This document shows positions 43,573 through 56,780 of a stretch of DNA of 64,000 nucleotides, in pieces. Numbering within the stretch: position 1 is the stretch's first letter; every line of letters starts with the position of its first letter. Source of the DNA: Talaromyces rugulosus (Eukaryota; Ascomycota; Eurotiomycetes; Eurotiales; Trichocomaceae); assembly GCF_013368755.1 (NCBI RefSeq), contig NC_049561.1, forward strand, positions 5,766,001 to 5,830,000. The letters are read 5' to 3'. Below the pieces are notes generated by a model. That model ran no database searches and had not been told where the DNA came from. It saw nothing but the letters and a program-made list of their open reading frames with translations. Made by a program: the position numbers and the translations under genes.

Positions 43573-46500
43573 ATTTCCTTTCTGGCCTGGGATGTTTCCT
43601 TGGGACGAAAGAAAAGTGGTACAAGGCAGTCAACGGGCTAGGCGGGCAGATAGACGACGAGTACCGATAATGAACATTTCAAAACACCGTCAAGTTCAGC
43701 TCTCTGGCCAATATTCGCTCTTCTTTGCGGTTTCGAGTGACAAATAGTGCTGCCGATCCAGATGGCTTTCCCAAACAGTCAAGCGTGGCGTACAAAAAGA
43801 GGATCCGTTGTTGATCTCTGAGAAAGTGACCAACAGGTCTGTTCAACAGGTAGGTGAACTTTGATCTCTCATGCCAGCACCAGGCGACATTGGAGGAAAC
43901 CTCGAGTTGCTACTTGTCGCGTACTGTAGTGGTTGGGCTAAGACTGAGAGAGCCTTTTGGATGAGCAAGAACAGGCGCCTCCTCTCGTCGTACAGATGGC
44001 CCTTTTCCTGTCGTGTTACAGGGGTCACTGACTGTGCATGAACACGAAATAGCAAGAGCACAGAAGAATGAGTCGACAGATAAGGAATGAATTCCAGTAC
44101 GCAAGACCAAAGCCTGGCCGGGCAGGCGAGAAGGAGATGGCGAGCTGGAAGGAGACTCTACACAGAGATGAAACAGGGACAGTCAATGTCCTATGCAAAT
44201 GGACAAGTCAGACTGGTGGTGCCTGGATTGATCGTTGGACTTCCAGAGCCGATGCGATCGAGGTCGTCTCTGACAGAGGGGCAGTCTCTAGAAATCGGGC
44301 CGATTCAGAATGGCTAGACGTGTTCTGTCGCGGGCGTCGTTGTCTGGGGAGAGTATAACAGCGATAATATCATGGTCTGAAACCCTGCATCAGGTCCGAG
44401 GCGATATTAGACAGTGACAGAAGCGGGGTGGGCTGATGGTCTAGTTCCGCGGCCCTGGCAGTGGTTTGTCCAGGGAAGACTGTTTCCAGCGTTAATCTCA
44501 CACTCTTCACCGGCCACTGAGCGCATTCGATTGCAGTGACAGGCGCTGACTTGTGGAGTGACTAGCTTACCAGGGACAGACACGGAGAGCTGTGTATGCA
44601 ATGGCAACGAACAGGCAGGTTTTAGGGCAACGGGATAACCAACACACCGGGCAGTCCTCGACGGGTCATATCTGCAGGAGCAGCAGCAGCAGTAGTAGTA
44701 GCAGCAGCAGCAGCAAACAGACATCGCGAGAAGAAGGGTTGGCGTCCACGTCCAAACGGCCGGAGGGCGCCACCGCTGCCAGCAGGAAGGTGGAGAGCAC
44801 GAGGAGCAGGCCGCTCCTTCCCTTGCTGCATTGGGCATCGGGCAGGGCCAGGGCAACAGCCCTCCTCGGCTCATGGCCCGGCTACGAGTAAGACTACGCC
44901 TACTACTGCTACTTACTACTTGGCACTTACAGCTCCAGCTCGACTGATCAGCCACCGGTGGACTCTACCACAATGACGTTTGTTCGTTTGTTGATGCTCT
45001 CGCCTCCTCCAGCCTGTCTGGGTCGACAGCGGCTGGATCCGCAAGCGCATGGGTCCATGTCTCTGATTACATGGCATTATTGATAGCAGTCGACCACGAC
45101 GCATCGTTGCCGCCGCACGAGAGTCTTCCTTGCAGCGCACAGCCATATGATATCACGGTTCTGGCGCCTCAGCCTCGAATCCCATCCTCGGACGAGTCGT
45201 TCTGCTGCACCACGCACCAGCCTGCACCAGCCGCCAGGAATAGTCGACCATGATAGGGTCAGAGGCGGGAGGGAGAAGGGGGTCCAGGACCATCCCGCTG
45301 ATTTGCCATTCCATGGCTGGTAGCAGGGGGGAAAGAGGGGGGGGGGGGGACAGCACTCGCTGCCAATCCGATACCTGCTTGCTGGTGGAGACGAGGGACT
45401 TTTGTATCTCAACAGGTCGAATAGACAAGTCCTCAAGACTAAAGACCGCAAAGTCCCACTCGCAGGTTCTCGGGCCAAGAGCCTAGGACCGACGCCTATC
45501 GACCCTGACACCAGCACGGACTCCTGGGGTCGGAAGATGGGTAAGACGGCAGAACACCATGTGGTAGAAGCGCCGCATGGCCAGCCAGATTGGCATTGCT
45601 CCGGTCAGAGTGTTACTTCCTCGGTGCTAGTCCCGTCGTTAGTGAGCCACTAGTCGTGTTCTAACTTCTACTCATGGCTGGTTTTTGTTGGCGCCAACGG
45701 TTATAGACGATCAAGCCCGCGGCCTACGACATACTACTACGCGAATGTCGGGATTACAATTGACCCTCCATCGAGCAAGTGAAAAAAATGTTGACCCTCT
45801 CCTCCATGGGGCGGAATGACTAGCAGACAAGGCGACGGCATCGTGCCAACGGAGAGTATTGCCTCTCTTGAGTCTCTACCGAACTGGTCCCGTCCCCATG
45901 ACCTATACCTATTAGTACTACTACACGTATTGGGTGAGTGAGGCCAGAGTCGCCAATCCGTCGCATGACTAGGGTCGGACTTTATTGATGGCCGGGCCGC
46001 TCAACCCAGGGTCGAGCGGATCGATGGATGTTATACTTTTTGGGTTGGGTTGCTCTCGAGTCTTTGGCTTCTTTCGTCATCGGCAGGTTTGCCGATGTGT
46101 TCTCCGGACATCCTTCTCTCCAGCGGTACGCCAAATTTGATATGCAATTTACAGTTCAGCTAAAGGCAGTGGCGGGAGACATGGTCTTGACAACTGCCTG
46201 ATCCGTATAGTACTGCTAAGTTTCAAATACTATGCAGTGGACCCGTCACGACGGATCTTTAACCTTTTTTCCACAACTGCCGATCCAACGATAACTCGTG
46301 GGAAATTCGACCAACATTCGTTGCTTACGAAGAGGGAGGGTGATAATAATAATAATACTATTACTATCGTTGTTCTCTCCCGGTGTGAGGGTGGGTTCGC
46401 ACCAGCACGTAGCCGCCAGAGAAGTGTCTCGGTGTCCACACCCTGACCATGCACGCAGTCGGTAGTAGTCCCACTGCTAAGCTTCGGAGCCACATCTGCA

Positions 46501-48159
46501 GCACGGGCTCGAAAATCTAGACAGTGTCCACTGTCCACCAGGGACGGACTACCCAGCGGTTTGTTGGGCCGGCCGCCAGAGTCCACAAGATCAAAGCCCG
46601 TATAACGCCGTTTCACATTTGGTTGGTTTCCAGGGGTATGCGGGTTGATCCATCGACCACTGTCAGATGTGTACGGAGTAGCAACTACTACTCCTATGCG
46701 AGATGTGCTTGCATCCAGATGCAGGGATCGGTCCTACTCCCACGCCAGTCAAACCGAGGCGCGTCGCGCAGGCGGTACCTGGCACAGCCTGTTCAAGAGC
46801 ATTTGATGCATGTCTGGAACTGCGGCCTAGTCCAATGGCAGCTTAGGGACTGCTACTGCGGGGAATGTCGGACGCAGCCAAGAGACGCCCTCTTGTTTTA
46901 GCTTTTGCGATTCTTTTTCTTGGTTTCTACGTACGTAGTACGTACAATGCAGAGGCGGGTGCTGTTGGGACTAAGGTGGACGGCCCAGCAGCGATCTGCA
47001 AGTCTCTTCTTTTTGACTCTGCCATTCCGGTGGGGACGGAGCCTGAGGCATCACAAGATTACCACGTCGTAGAAAAGGAAAAAAGACATGGAGCAGAACC
47101 CGAAAAGCCACAGCGAGCGATGATCGCAGCGCCCCGTGCCCCTTCAATTTCAGCGCCGGCCCGTGATTCGTGGATGTTTGTTGGGTTAGCGCTGCACGCT
47201 GGACGGCTTCCCATTGGTCCGTATTCTTCCGTGGCTCCACACTGGGCGGGGGGTTCCGCTCCAAAACCGGCCTAGTCTACATTCGGCCAAAACTACGTTA
47301 GTATACATCTTGCGAGCGTCCAACTGGAACTCCCGGATGATTTTGCTAGCAATCTGTTTTGCCGAGTACGTACGCATTTACTCCCGACACGACGGAGTAA
47401 TAATACCCTGTATTAGTGAGTGTGTCAAGTGGAAAAAAAAAAAAAAGGGGGCGAGGATTTCGACCCTAGCTCCCGGAATCGCCGTCGAACATTCTATTCT
47501 ATACACCGTCGAACGCCAGCGCTGACAGGCTTACCAAGTGACACTGGCTGGCTGTTCCAATTTTACGGTAAATCGGGGAAAAGGCGGACTTTTTTTAGTA
47601 TGGTCGTATTACTTTTTTAACGACAGGGCCCTTTGTACTAGTCTGAGAGAAAGGATTCCCGGAGCCAGCACGTTCATCCCCGCGATCCGTTGAATAAATG
47701 AACTTGTTCGCTGGGCTTCTAGAATGATGTCGACTCTAACGATTCTAGCACGACTAGTCCATGCGTTTGACAAATTGGCATGGACTTTACTCCTTACTTC
47801 TAGGCTCTGTGACGAATATTATTTCATCTGTATTATTAGGGCTACAGAATACGACCAGCTTATTTATTATTATGTACAGAAAAAAGAAAGAAAAGATAAA
47901 AAATTAAACACCCTCGTATCCTTCTCTAGCTTAGCATCATAAATCAAGTGGGACCTATCATTGCATCTCCAATAATAATACTCGGTGGGTTTTCGAGTTG
48001 TTCGGGTCTCCTAGAAAGAACTGTCCGGATTTTCCGAATACTGCAATCCGAATTCCCAATAGTAAAAGATGACAAGCCCCGCGACTGCTGCTGGGTTTAC
48101 GCCTGTCTGATTTCGGTTGTTCATGTCATTTAAATCCTCATTGTCGGCGAATACCATTA
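43573..48159. promoter_or_regulatory. 4.6-kb gene-free region upstream of the homeobox gene
   Basis: No convincing gene on either strand. Open frames are short, and one (44955-44407, minus) is only a run of Cys and Tyr codons from a CAG tract. The region contains a CAG/TAG repeat (44679-44716), a 13-base G run near 45337, palindromic TACGTACGTAGTACGTA near 46930, many CGGAGTA/TACTCCG words and AT-rich stretches near 47780-47930. It probably carries the promoter and a long leader of the homeobox gene, perhaps with a noncoding transcript. Confidence 0.6.
44679..44716. repeat. CAG/TAG trinucleotide repeat
   Basis: Interrupted tract of CAG and TAG triplets within the homeobox upstream region. 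It explains the Cys-rich spurious frame on the opposite strand. Confidence 0.8.
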
Positions 48160-50474
48160 TTATGTAGCTACAGCAGTCGTCTCCTCAGATTGCGTCTCCG
48201 GTATAGTCGACGACGACGGGTTCTCCTGTGAGGGCTCCTGTGAAGTTTCGTCTTTTGACTCCTCCTTCGCGCTGTCATCCTGCTGATCTGTTGTTTTCTT
48301 GGACGTATCCTCCACAGACCCGCCGCCGTCCTTGCTCTCCTCTGCCGGGCTCGCAAACAGCAGATTGATCTTCTTGCCGTCTTCGATTTTCTCGAATTCG
48401 AAAAGCTTGCTTCTGGCAGATAACCGCAAGGTGCGCCACACCTTGTTCGCCTTGGCCCGTTCCGCGGCCTCCTTTTCGTCGGGTTCTTTGGCCATGTCGA
48501 TATCGAATTCGTCGTCTACAATCCCCATCATAAACGAGTCTGCAGCAGGAGTGCCGTATCTGTCAAGAAGAAAGAAAGTTAGCTTTTTTTTATTAAAAGA
48601 AAACAATATGGAAAGTAGAGTCTAACCGATCAGCCTGCTTTAATTGCTCCAGGCTAGAAGTCGCATCGCCCTCTGATAGAAATTTGAGATCAAGCGAGCC
48701 CATTGGTGCAGGCCGCAGCCGTTTGCTGGCGTACACTTTGACCGCATTCTCTCGAGCTTGGAGATAGTCCTCCTCTTTGATCGCTGGCTTTTCAATAGGC
48801 GGGCAATTTTCAACCTTCCAGCGAACCCAATTTTTGTCTCGCGAAAGGACTGTATCGACCATTCGATAGTAAAATTTCCCATCAGCTCCCTGCTGTAAAT
48901 AGTCTGCGACTGTGTCCCTCGTCTGTGATGCCCATTTGGCCTATATACAGTGTCAGCGGAAATCACATCGAGACAATCCAAAAAGACATACATCATCATC
49001 ACTAATGGTGTATTGATATAGCACGGTCTTATTGACTGCCTTGCCCGGCTGGACTAGCTTCAACAGTCTCTGGCGCGCTTGTGTGGTCAACGAGAGGATA
49101 AAGTCTAGTAGAATCAAGGCCTGCACAAGGACATGTCGTCGGAATGCAATATCGTTCACCTGAAATCAGAGTTAGCAAATGCCGTGCGTGTCAATTATCC
49201 AGTAAAATTACCTCTAGGCCGAACAATTCACGACTAGTCAGATACTTGGGGTTGAAGCTATTTGATATTTCCACCCCTTCTCCGTTGCGCTTGCGCTTCA
49301 AACCTCGCCGTAGTTCCTCGGGTGCTTTTGTAGAACCTCGAGTATTGATATCGGCGTTGAGTAGTTTGAACGTCTTTAATGTGGTTTTAAGACCAGAACG
49401 GAAAGTCGAAAAATTCTGAGAGTCAAATAGTCTCGTCGGCGACGAGAAAAACCCTTGCAGACTCCAAAAGATAGGGTAGAGTGCATCCAAATCAATCTTT
49501 TTATCTTCCTTCGCATCTGGTGCAGGTGTTGAATCGGCCTTCTTTTCTTTGCTAGCTTCGCCTCCCTCGTTTTCAGGAGCTTGCGTCGTCTGTGACTCGG
49601 TTTCTGCTGTTTGTGTTCCCGGCTCGGCAGGCTCAACCTCCATGGCATCCCCGTCTGGTTTCTTGGCTACTTCATCAAAGGTGGTGACGTTTTCCGTGTG
49701 AAACTCTCCCCGAAGGTTGACCGAACTCTTATCGCCTAGGGGGAAACTCTGGAACATGTAGATGAACACTCGGCCGCAGAAAACGGTATCTTCCGCCCTC
49801 GAAAGTCGACGGAGTAGCTCGTTGCATGAGCGTAGGATAATCAGTTTCTTTGATTCAAAGTGTTTCTGTAAATATATCAGACGAGCCGTTCCAAACAACG
49901 AGGGTAAACAGTTCATACCGCTGTATTGATTTCTCTTCGCGACTCCAGATAGTCAAACACCTTCCGGCATCCCTCCACTGTCTGGCTGTCGAGGAGCTCT
50001 TCGATTAGCCAAAAAATAAGGCCAGCTTCGCATTGTTCTATACACCGGGTATCGAAAATTAGACAGCGGCCGACCCAGAGATAAACGAATGACCAACGAA
50101 CCATTATCGGAAAAGATCGAAACAAGGTCTAATAGATTCCACATATTCACGAAGGCGGGATCGTCTATCGAAGTTGAAGCCTGTTTAGAACCACGCATTA
50201 GCCCAGAGCACAAAGCGCAACAGAAGGATGCTTGCTAAGTTACCAGCAACTCGTAGAATTTCTCCCGAAACGCCGTCTCCACGGCCGCATATTTATGGGG
50301 TTTGTTCGTTTCGTTATCGGATTTCGGGCGTATGCGCGATACATAATCACCAAGATCTGCTTCCATCAACGGTGGCTCGACATTGTCGCTCTGTTTGATC
50401 TCTGCTGCTTTTGCCAGCAAGTCGCGGACCAGATCGCGGTACGCGATGACCGACTCAATAGTATCGTTCGACAT
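48160..50474 (-). CDS. thoc1: THO complex subunit 1 (Hpr1/THOC1)
   Basis: Seven exons (50474-50244, 50180-50102, 50037-49919, 49865-49212, 49159-48992, 48940-48627, 48559-48160) give 654 aa. The efThoc1 domain spans almost the whole chain: LVRDLLAKAAEI and FREKFYELL at the start, FSSPTRLFDSQNFSTFRSGL and FRRHVLVQALILLDFILSL in the middle, and TVLSRDKNWVRWK and FEFEKIEDGKKINLLF near the end. The tail is acidic and Ser/Gln-rich. The THO complex couples transcription to mRNA export (TREX) and prevents R-loops in the nucleus. The second intron uses GTTCGT, an unusual donor. It is divergent from the Aquarius gene with ~265 bases between start codons. Confidence 0.92.
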
Positions 50475-50738
50475 TTCTTCTCTCTCAGGACGTCGTCGTT
50501 TCCCAGTGCGCTCTCTCAATCGATCATATCCTGGACACCAGAGAGAAGGGAGAAGCTGTCAATGAATCAATGAACTGGAATAATGAAGGGACGCTGAAAG
50601 AACTCCACCAATCGGCCCGGCTGGCGGCTCTGCGGGACCTGGGCAAGGAAGGCGCTAACTCAGAGAGCACCGCGCCAGCTGCTCGCGCCAACCGCCCGCT
50701 TGCATCTGCCAATTTCTAAAATTCAACACCCTCGAGGA
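50475..50738. promoter_or_regulatory. Bidirectional promoter of THOC1 and Aquarius
   Basis: 264 bases separate the two ATGs. The half near Aquarius is GC-rich (CGCGCCAGCTGCTCGCGCC around 50670). No TATA box is evident on either side. Confidence 0.65.
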
Positions 50739-53700
50739 ATGGGATTAGAGATGCCTCGTGCTATGGCGCAGAGTCTCGAAACCAGACCGTCTGTCTCGGA
50801 CCTGCAGGGCGACAGTCCATGGGTAGCCCTCGCCAAAACCCATTGGCTCAAGCAGAAAAAAGTGCGCAAAGCCAAGCAGGATGTCCTCACCAACGACATC
50901 TGGAATCCGCTTGAAGCTGAAGGCTTTCCAACGCGATCGCTACTGACATTGGAGAACTTGAATATCTTGGAAAAGTGAGTTTTCTTTCTTTTTGTCTTTC
51001 TTGTGACCCGCGCCGTGCCCGGTGCGAAAACTAACATGTCTGTCCCAGGTTTCTCTGGCCTACCTATACCGAAGATGCATCAAACCACCATGTTCTGTTG
51101 ATCGCTGTCATTGTAGGCATCAAGCATGGGGAGCATTTGCCAATTTGGGGTAAGTGCTGGATCTTGATTATTTGCTCAGAACGTCACTAACAGGACCACT
51201 GCAGAGCATTTTCTCGACCGTCCCGACGATTTCTCCAATTTGTTCCACCGCATTCTGTCAATGAGCTTGGATTCGTCACTTTCCAGTTTTTCAAGGCTGT
51301 CTATCCTGTCATTTATCATCAGCTGCTTCCAGTCCCTTGAGAATAACATGATTCGGAAAGAATGCGCGCCCCTGGTATCGATATCAATCTGGCACAATCT
51401 GTCTAGCGAGGCAAAAAGGGACCAAATCCTGGAAAAGGCGCCAATACTGAAGAAGGCATGGAGAGCTTCAGGGAAACGTTTCGAGGCTGGCGATGAACCA
51501 GCCAAAGCGAAAATTCGATTTGAAAGATCCTGGCTCTTCACATTGCTTTTGGATTTGCTCCAAAGGCTCAATGCGACCGGCCAGCCCCAAGTCGACGACT
51601 TGCGATACTGCGAACGATTCTTTGAGCTACTCGTTGATCTCGAGAGTCAGCTGCCGACAAGGAGATATGTCAATACCCTCCTGAAAGACCTGAACCTCCT
51701 TCCTCTGATCCGACTTTCTCCCTTGTATAACTCAGCCGACCAGACCCTGATTCGCGACTTCTACTCACTGCTACAACATTTTGTGGAGTTTGCCATTGAT
51801 GACTACACAGGAGAGTCACTGTCCACGCAGGATGTGTATGACATTCATTGTCAGCAACTGGCCCGGCTCCAAAGAACAGCCATCAAACATTTCAAGGAAA
51901 AGTTGACCATTCTTGCTCTCTCCAATTATGGTTCCATTGAGCAGCGATCAGAGCTTGAGGGAAGTCTATCCGATTTGACCGATGACGAACTTCAAGACCT
52001 CTGTGCACGTCTTGGCTTTAGGACTACATATCCAAAGCAATCCCAGGTTGTGCCTCGTCGGCAACTGTATCTAGAGGTTTTGGTATCTCATTTCGAACGA
52101 AAACTCTCTTTTCAAGAATCGGCGGCCAAGCTGAGTGTTTTGCCTACCGAAGAGACCCTCTATGACCCTGCGTTGTTGCGAAATGAGACCTATGACGGGT
52201 CGCGTCCTCTTGCCATTCCAAAATTGAATCTACAGTACTTGAGTCTTGGTGACTTTATGTGGCGTTCATTTTTGCTTTACCGTTCAGAAGCATTCTTCGG
52301 GATCAGAAAGGACCTAGAGGGAATTTTGAAGCGACTGCAGCCACGGCTAAACCAATCAACTCAAGCAGTCGTGTTCGAAGGTTTCTCAAAGATGGCAATC
52401 CCTATAGCCAAGCCGGCAATCATCGAAGTTGCTCCTCCCAAGGTTGGATCAGCGAAACCAGCCTTTGTCCGAGCCGAGCTTACTCTTGAGGTTGGCCGCC
52501 TCAATGACAGCATACGAAAAGAATGGGAGTCTCTTCGCCCAGATGATGCCGTTTTCCTCCTTGCGGTCACGTCGCCAACTTCTCCAAAGTCTCTCGGTGT
52601 GTCAGAAGCTCCTTCTTTAACCTATGTTCGTACAGCAGAGGTTGTGCAAGTCTTAGACGAAAACGGGCGTGTATTGCGTGAGCCTAAATCAAACCAAGAA
52701 AATGGCTTTACGCGGAGACCACAACTTAGAAGACTGCTGTTGAACCTGGACGCCGATGCTTTCCAAGCAGACAGCGATCGGAAATCTCAAGGAAAGCCTG
52801 ATGTCTACCCGTTGATCAACGTTGTCGTGAGGAGAAGAGGAAGAGAGAATAACTTCAAGCCGGTACTTCAAACGATGCAACAGCTTATCACGTCGAATAT
52901 CGCGCTACCCTCTTGGCTCCAAGAAATTTTCCTCGGGTATGGAGATCCGGCCAGTGCTCGCTACACTGAACTCCCCAATAGGGTCAAGTCTCTGGATTAT
53001 CGCGATACATTTTTGGATTGGCAACACCTGGTAGAAACCTATCCCGGCAAGACCATCGAACCGTCCGCAAATGAGACCTCAAGCTTTGGACCCCCGTATG
53101 TTCTTCACCATGAAGACGAGGCCCTTCCTACGAGTACGTCAAATGCGTCGAAGAAGCGTCGACGTGGTCAGGTCGAAACACCAGCAGAAGCTGGTGTCAT
53201 CCATGTATCCACCTACAAACCTCCAAACCGGGGGCCTTATCCCGTGGATGCCCCTAGGCTCAATACTATCCGTTTTACCCCAGCACAAGTTGAGGCAATC
53301 ACTTCAGGCAGTCAGCCTGGTTTGACGGTAATTGTTGGTCCTCCTGGCACGGGCAAAACCGATGTGGCAACACAGATTATAAACAACATCTATCATAATT
53401 TCCCCAACGAGCGAACACTTCTTGTTGCACACAGCAATCAAGCTCTGAACCAGCTCTTTCAAAAGATCGTCGCACTAGACATAGATGAACGCCATCTTCT
53501 TCGACTGGGTCACGGTGAAGAGGAGTTAGAAACGGAGACAAGTTATAGCAAATACGGGCGAGTGGAATCATTCCTTGAAAACCGCACCCACTTGTTGGCC
53601 GAGGTTAACCGCTTGGCTGCTTCGATTGGAGCTACGGGTGCACATGGCAACTCTTGTGAGACGGCTGGCTATTTCAACACGGTTTATATTCAGCCATCTT

Positions 53701-55154
53701 GGGCCAAATTCTGGGAAATGGCACACTCTGAGCAGACTTCTGTGGAGGATGTGGTGATGTCTTTCCCATTTCACTCGTACTTTTCGAATGCGCCAAAGCC
53801 TATCTTTGAGCCTGGAAGTTCCAAGGATGATGTTTTGGACGCTGCCGCGGGTGGACAACGGCACATAGAGAAGATTTTCTCCGAGTTGGAGGATATCCGA
53901 CCATTCGAGATTCTACGACAACCTCGCGATCGTGCGAATTATCTTTTGATCAAAGAAGCTAGAATCATTGCGATGACCTCTACACATGCTGCAATGCGTC
54001 GACAGGAAATTGCCGAACTAGGTTTCCGCTATGACAATGTTGTTATGGAAGAAGCAGCGCAAATAACCGAAATTGAAACGTTTATTCCCTGTGCCTTGCA
54101 AGATATTTCAGATGGACAATTACCGCTGAAACGTGTTGTTATGTGCGGTGATCATCTGCAAAATTCTCCCATTGTGCAGAATCTCGCGTTCAGACAATAT
54201 GCCAATTTCGAACAAAGTCTCTTTCTGAGGTTAGTTAGGTTGGGTGTACCTACTATCACACTCGACCAGCAAGGCCGAGCGCGGCCAACCATAGCGGACC
54301 TCTTCAAGTGGCGTTATCAAAACCTGTCTAATCTTCCTGCTGTTGAGGAGAAGCCAGAATACAAGGTCGCCAATCCGGGTTTCCGTTTTGATTACCAATT
54401 TATCAACGTCCCAGACTACCAAGGCACTGGAGAAAGAGAACCAAGTCCACACTTCATCCAGAATCTCGGTGAAGCCGAATACGCTGTGGCTATCTACCAA
54501 TACATGCGACTTCTGGGATACCCTGCGTCCAAGATTTCAATTCTCACAGCATATGCTGGGCAAAGGGCTTTGATCAGGGACGTCCTGAACCATCGCTGTG
54601 TCAAGCACCCCTTCTTTGGACTTCCCAAGATAGTCACGACAGTTGACAAATATCAAGGCGAGCAGAACGACTGTAGATTTTCACCTCTAATATTAAGTAC
54701 TTCGAACTTCGATGCTAACCTTATTATAGATGTTATTCTTTCACTTGTTCGCACACGGACAGTAGGCTATCTTCGCGATGTGCGCCGCCTCACGGTCGCG
54801 TTGTCACGGGCTAGGCTTGGTCTATACGTTCTCGGCCGACTGGACGTCTTTGCCTCGTGCTATGAATTGAAACCAGCATTTGACCTACTCACCCAGCGAC
54901 CTGACAAGCTTATGCTGGTTCCCGGCGAAATGTTCCCTACTACTCGATTACAAGAAGACGAGGTCGAGGGGACAGCAATGGAAGGTCTCGAGCACCTAGG
55001 ACAGTACGTCTTTGAAATGACCGAGGCCAAGATGAAGGCAGTGGGAGCTAATGCTCTCATTGCCGACAACATTCCCAACGAAGACGACGAGGACGAGGCA
55101 ATGCTAGGCCCTGGTGACGACGAAGAAGACCTCACTATTCAACAAGGCCTATGA
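50739..55154 (+). CDS. cwf11: RNA helicase Aquarius (intron-binding, Cwf11-type)
   Basis: Four exons (50739-50974, 51049-51149, 51205-54672, 54730-55154) give about 1409 aa; an ATG at 50751 is an alternative start. The N-terminal armadillo-like half opens with DIWNPLEAEGF and FLWPTYT. An SF1 helicase core follows: P-loop VGPPGTGKTDVATQI near residue 822, EEAAQITEIE (motif II, Glu in place of the usual Asp), GDHLQNSPIVQN, QGRARPTI, VDKYQGEQNDY and VALSRARLGLY. Human AQR and fission-yeast Cwf11 bind introns in spliceosomes, and AQR loss raises R-loops. The third intron (57 bp) is in frame and stop-free; it was called because splicing restores the family NDYxxLSLVRTR. Mostly nuclear. Confidence 0.93.
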
Positions 55155-55422
55155 ATATAGGTAGTTGGATATGGAGACATCTGGGTCTGATCGACGTATG
55201 AAAAAAATTTTCTTCTTTGCAATGTTGGCGTAATTTTAGTGATATGTGAAAGAGGGTTTAAGAACAATGATTATCCATCTATGTATTTATCTGCCTGCAA
55301 AAAAAAAAAAGAAACAGCAGACGGTACTCGGTTCTGCTATCAGATAAGGCGGTCCCAAGTTGTATTGATAGAAACAAAAAAGGCTAGCATATAATCAATC
55401 GTGTGTAAGTTGCTTAACTTGG

Positions 55423-56460
55423 CTATGAAGACTCATTTGATGATTTCAGTTGCTCGACAATGTTTTGAGGGTCTTTGAACGCAAGCGCAACGTATCTAAG
55501 TTGACATGTTAGTAGGGATTATCAGGCGAAGAAGAGTTATTTATTTCCAAAGGACTGGGTTAACTCACTTTGTATGACTGCCACGGGCGAAGACCTGGTC
55601 TTTGTCGTTCAAAAATTTAATAGAAGTATATGCCAGGGTTTTCCCGACTATGTCATGTCAGTTAGTCCAAAGTAACGTGTTTCTTCCCACTTACATTTAT
55701 CGCACGAGACCTCCTAAAAAATAAAGTCAGTCAGTCAGTCACTTTTTGAGAAACTGGTAGAAAAGAAAAGAGGCATACGCACAGCTCGGATTGTGTCTCC
55801 CACTTTCCCACCTGAACTCAAATAGGTGACTGGGCGTGGTGTGTCAGTCGGAAAGGTGAATGTTATGTTTCGAAAATGGGTTTTGCGATTTCCTACCGTT
55901 CAAGTCTGTTGAAACACCAGTGGAATATAGTCCTCTGGAAGCAACTGCAAGTGAGCCACCGAGATCAACTGTCATTTTTTATCATCAGTCTTTTCCGTAG
56001 ACTATAAGAGCGTCTGAAAAGCATACCCATGCTGGCAATGGTACCGCCATGGAGGATATTCAAACGGTTCTATCACATGTCAGAAAAACCATGATCACAA
56101 AATGAGCCTACAAGAAGGGTAGTTTTATGGCTGAAACATACTGTGTGATCCTTCTCAATGTTGAGCTCAAAGTTGACCGTCCCAGGCCGAGCGGCGGTCA
56201 CTCGCAGCTAGAGTCCGATCAGAACGCATAACTCTCATTGGAAGTACGGACTGAAGAGCTTACATTGTTGAGGAGCCTAGCGATATCAATTGATTCAGTC
56301 GCAATATGGCTGAGGGTTGAGGGATCACTGAAAGCTCACCTCGGCTCTAATCCCGATGTAGCCCTGAACGACTGCCATACCTGGAAATAAGGGTTAATAC
56401 ATAGACCACATCGTGCTGGAAAGAGAAACTTACAGAATTAACAAACTTCAGAGTGGCCAT
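55423..56460 (-). CDS. Hotdog-fold acyl-CoA thioesterase (ACOT13/PaaI-like)
   Basis: Ten exons in about 1.04 kb (56460-56434, 56380-56340, 56276-56264, 56207-56142, 56069-56027, 55968-55897, 55829-55783, 55713-55695, 55647-55569, 55495-55423) give 159 aa, all in frame. No open frame long enough for ordinary ORF calling exists, so the gene is easily missed. The chain reads SGLEPR, VNFELNIEKDHTNRLNILHG, GGTIASMVDLGGSLAVAS and STDLNVTYLSSGGKVGDTIR; the LHGGTIASMVDLGG block is the hotdog active-site signature. Relatives hydrolyse acyl-CoAs, human ACOT13 in mitochondria. Exon 3 is 13 nt and exon 8 is 19 nt. The short N-terminus has no clear targeting signal. It is divergent from Tfb2. Confidence 0.85.
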
Positions 56461-56780
56461 TTTTTCAGAGTCTGCTTGTATTTAAGATTAATGACTGTAG
56501 TTATTGCGAGAACAACCATATAGTTACTCCTCTCTTCGGCAAAGGGCAACGACCGATTCGGATAACGTAACTGCGCAACTGGCCGCTGCGCCTGCCGTAC
56601 CGAATATCATGCTGAGGCTCCGTAAATCGCCTCTTTTTTTCCCTTGTCTGCCTTGAACTGCAAAGTGAGAGTGAATAAATCCCCGTTGTCAGCTCTGGGA
56701 TTTTCCTCAGATCGGCGACACGATATGAAAGCGTCCTAATCGGTCTTACACGGCGGACAGCCTAGAGTCAACAGGCAAAA
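56461..56780. promoter_or_regulatory. Bidirectional promoter of thioesterase and Tfb2
   Basis: 320 bases between the two ATGs. A T-rich tract lies near 56632-56642. No TATA box is evident and no other gene is present. Confidence 0.6.

Noticed and set aside
44407..44955. 182-codon Cys-rich minus-strand frame (candidate small secreted protein)
   Set aside because: The Cys/Tyr runs come from a CAG/TAG triplet tract. There is no signal peptide or consistent Cys spacing.
45337..45349. 13-base G run as a possible G-quadruplex signal
   Set aside because: A single uninterrupted G run may be a replication-slippage tract; there is no series of separated G tracts typical of a regulatory quadruplex.
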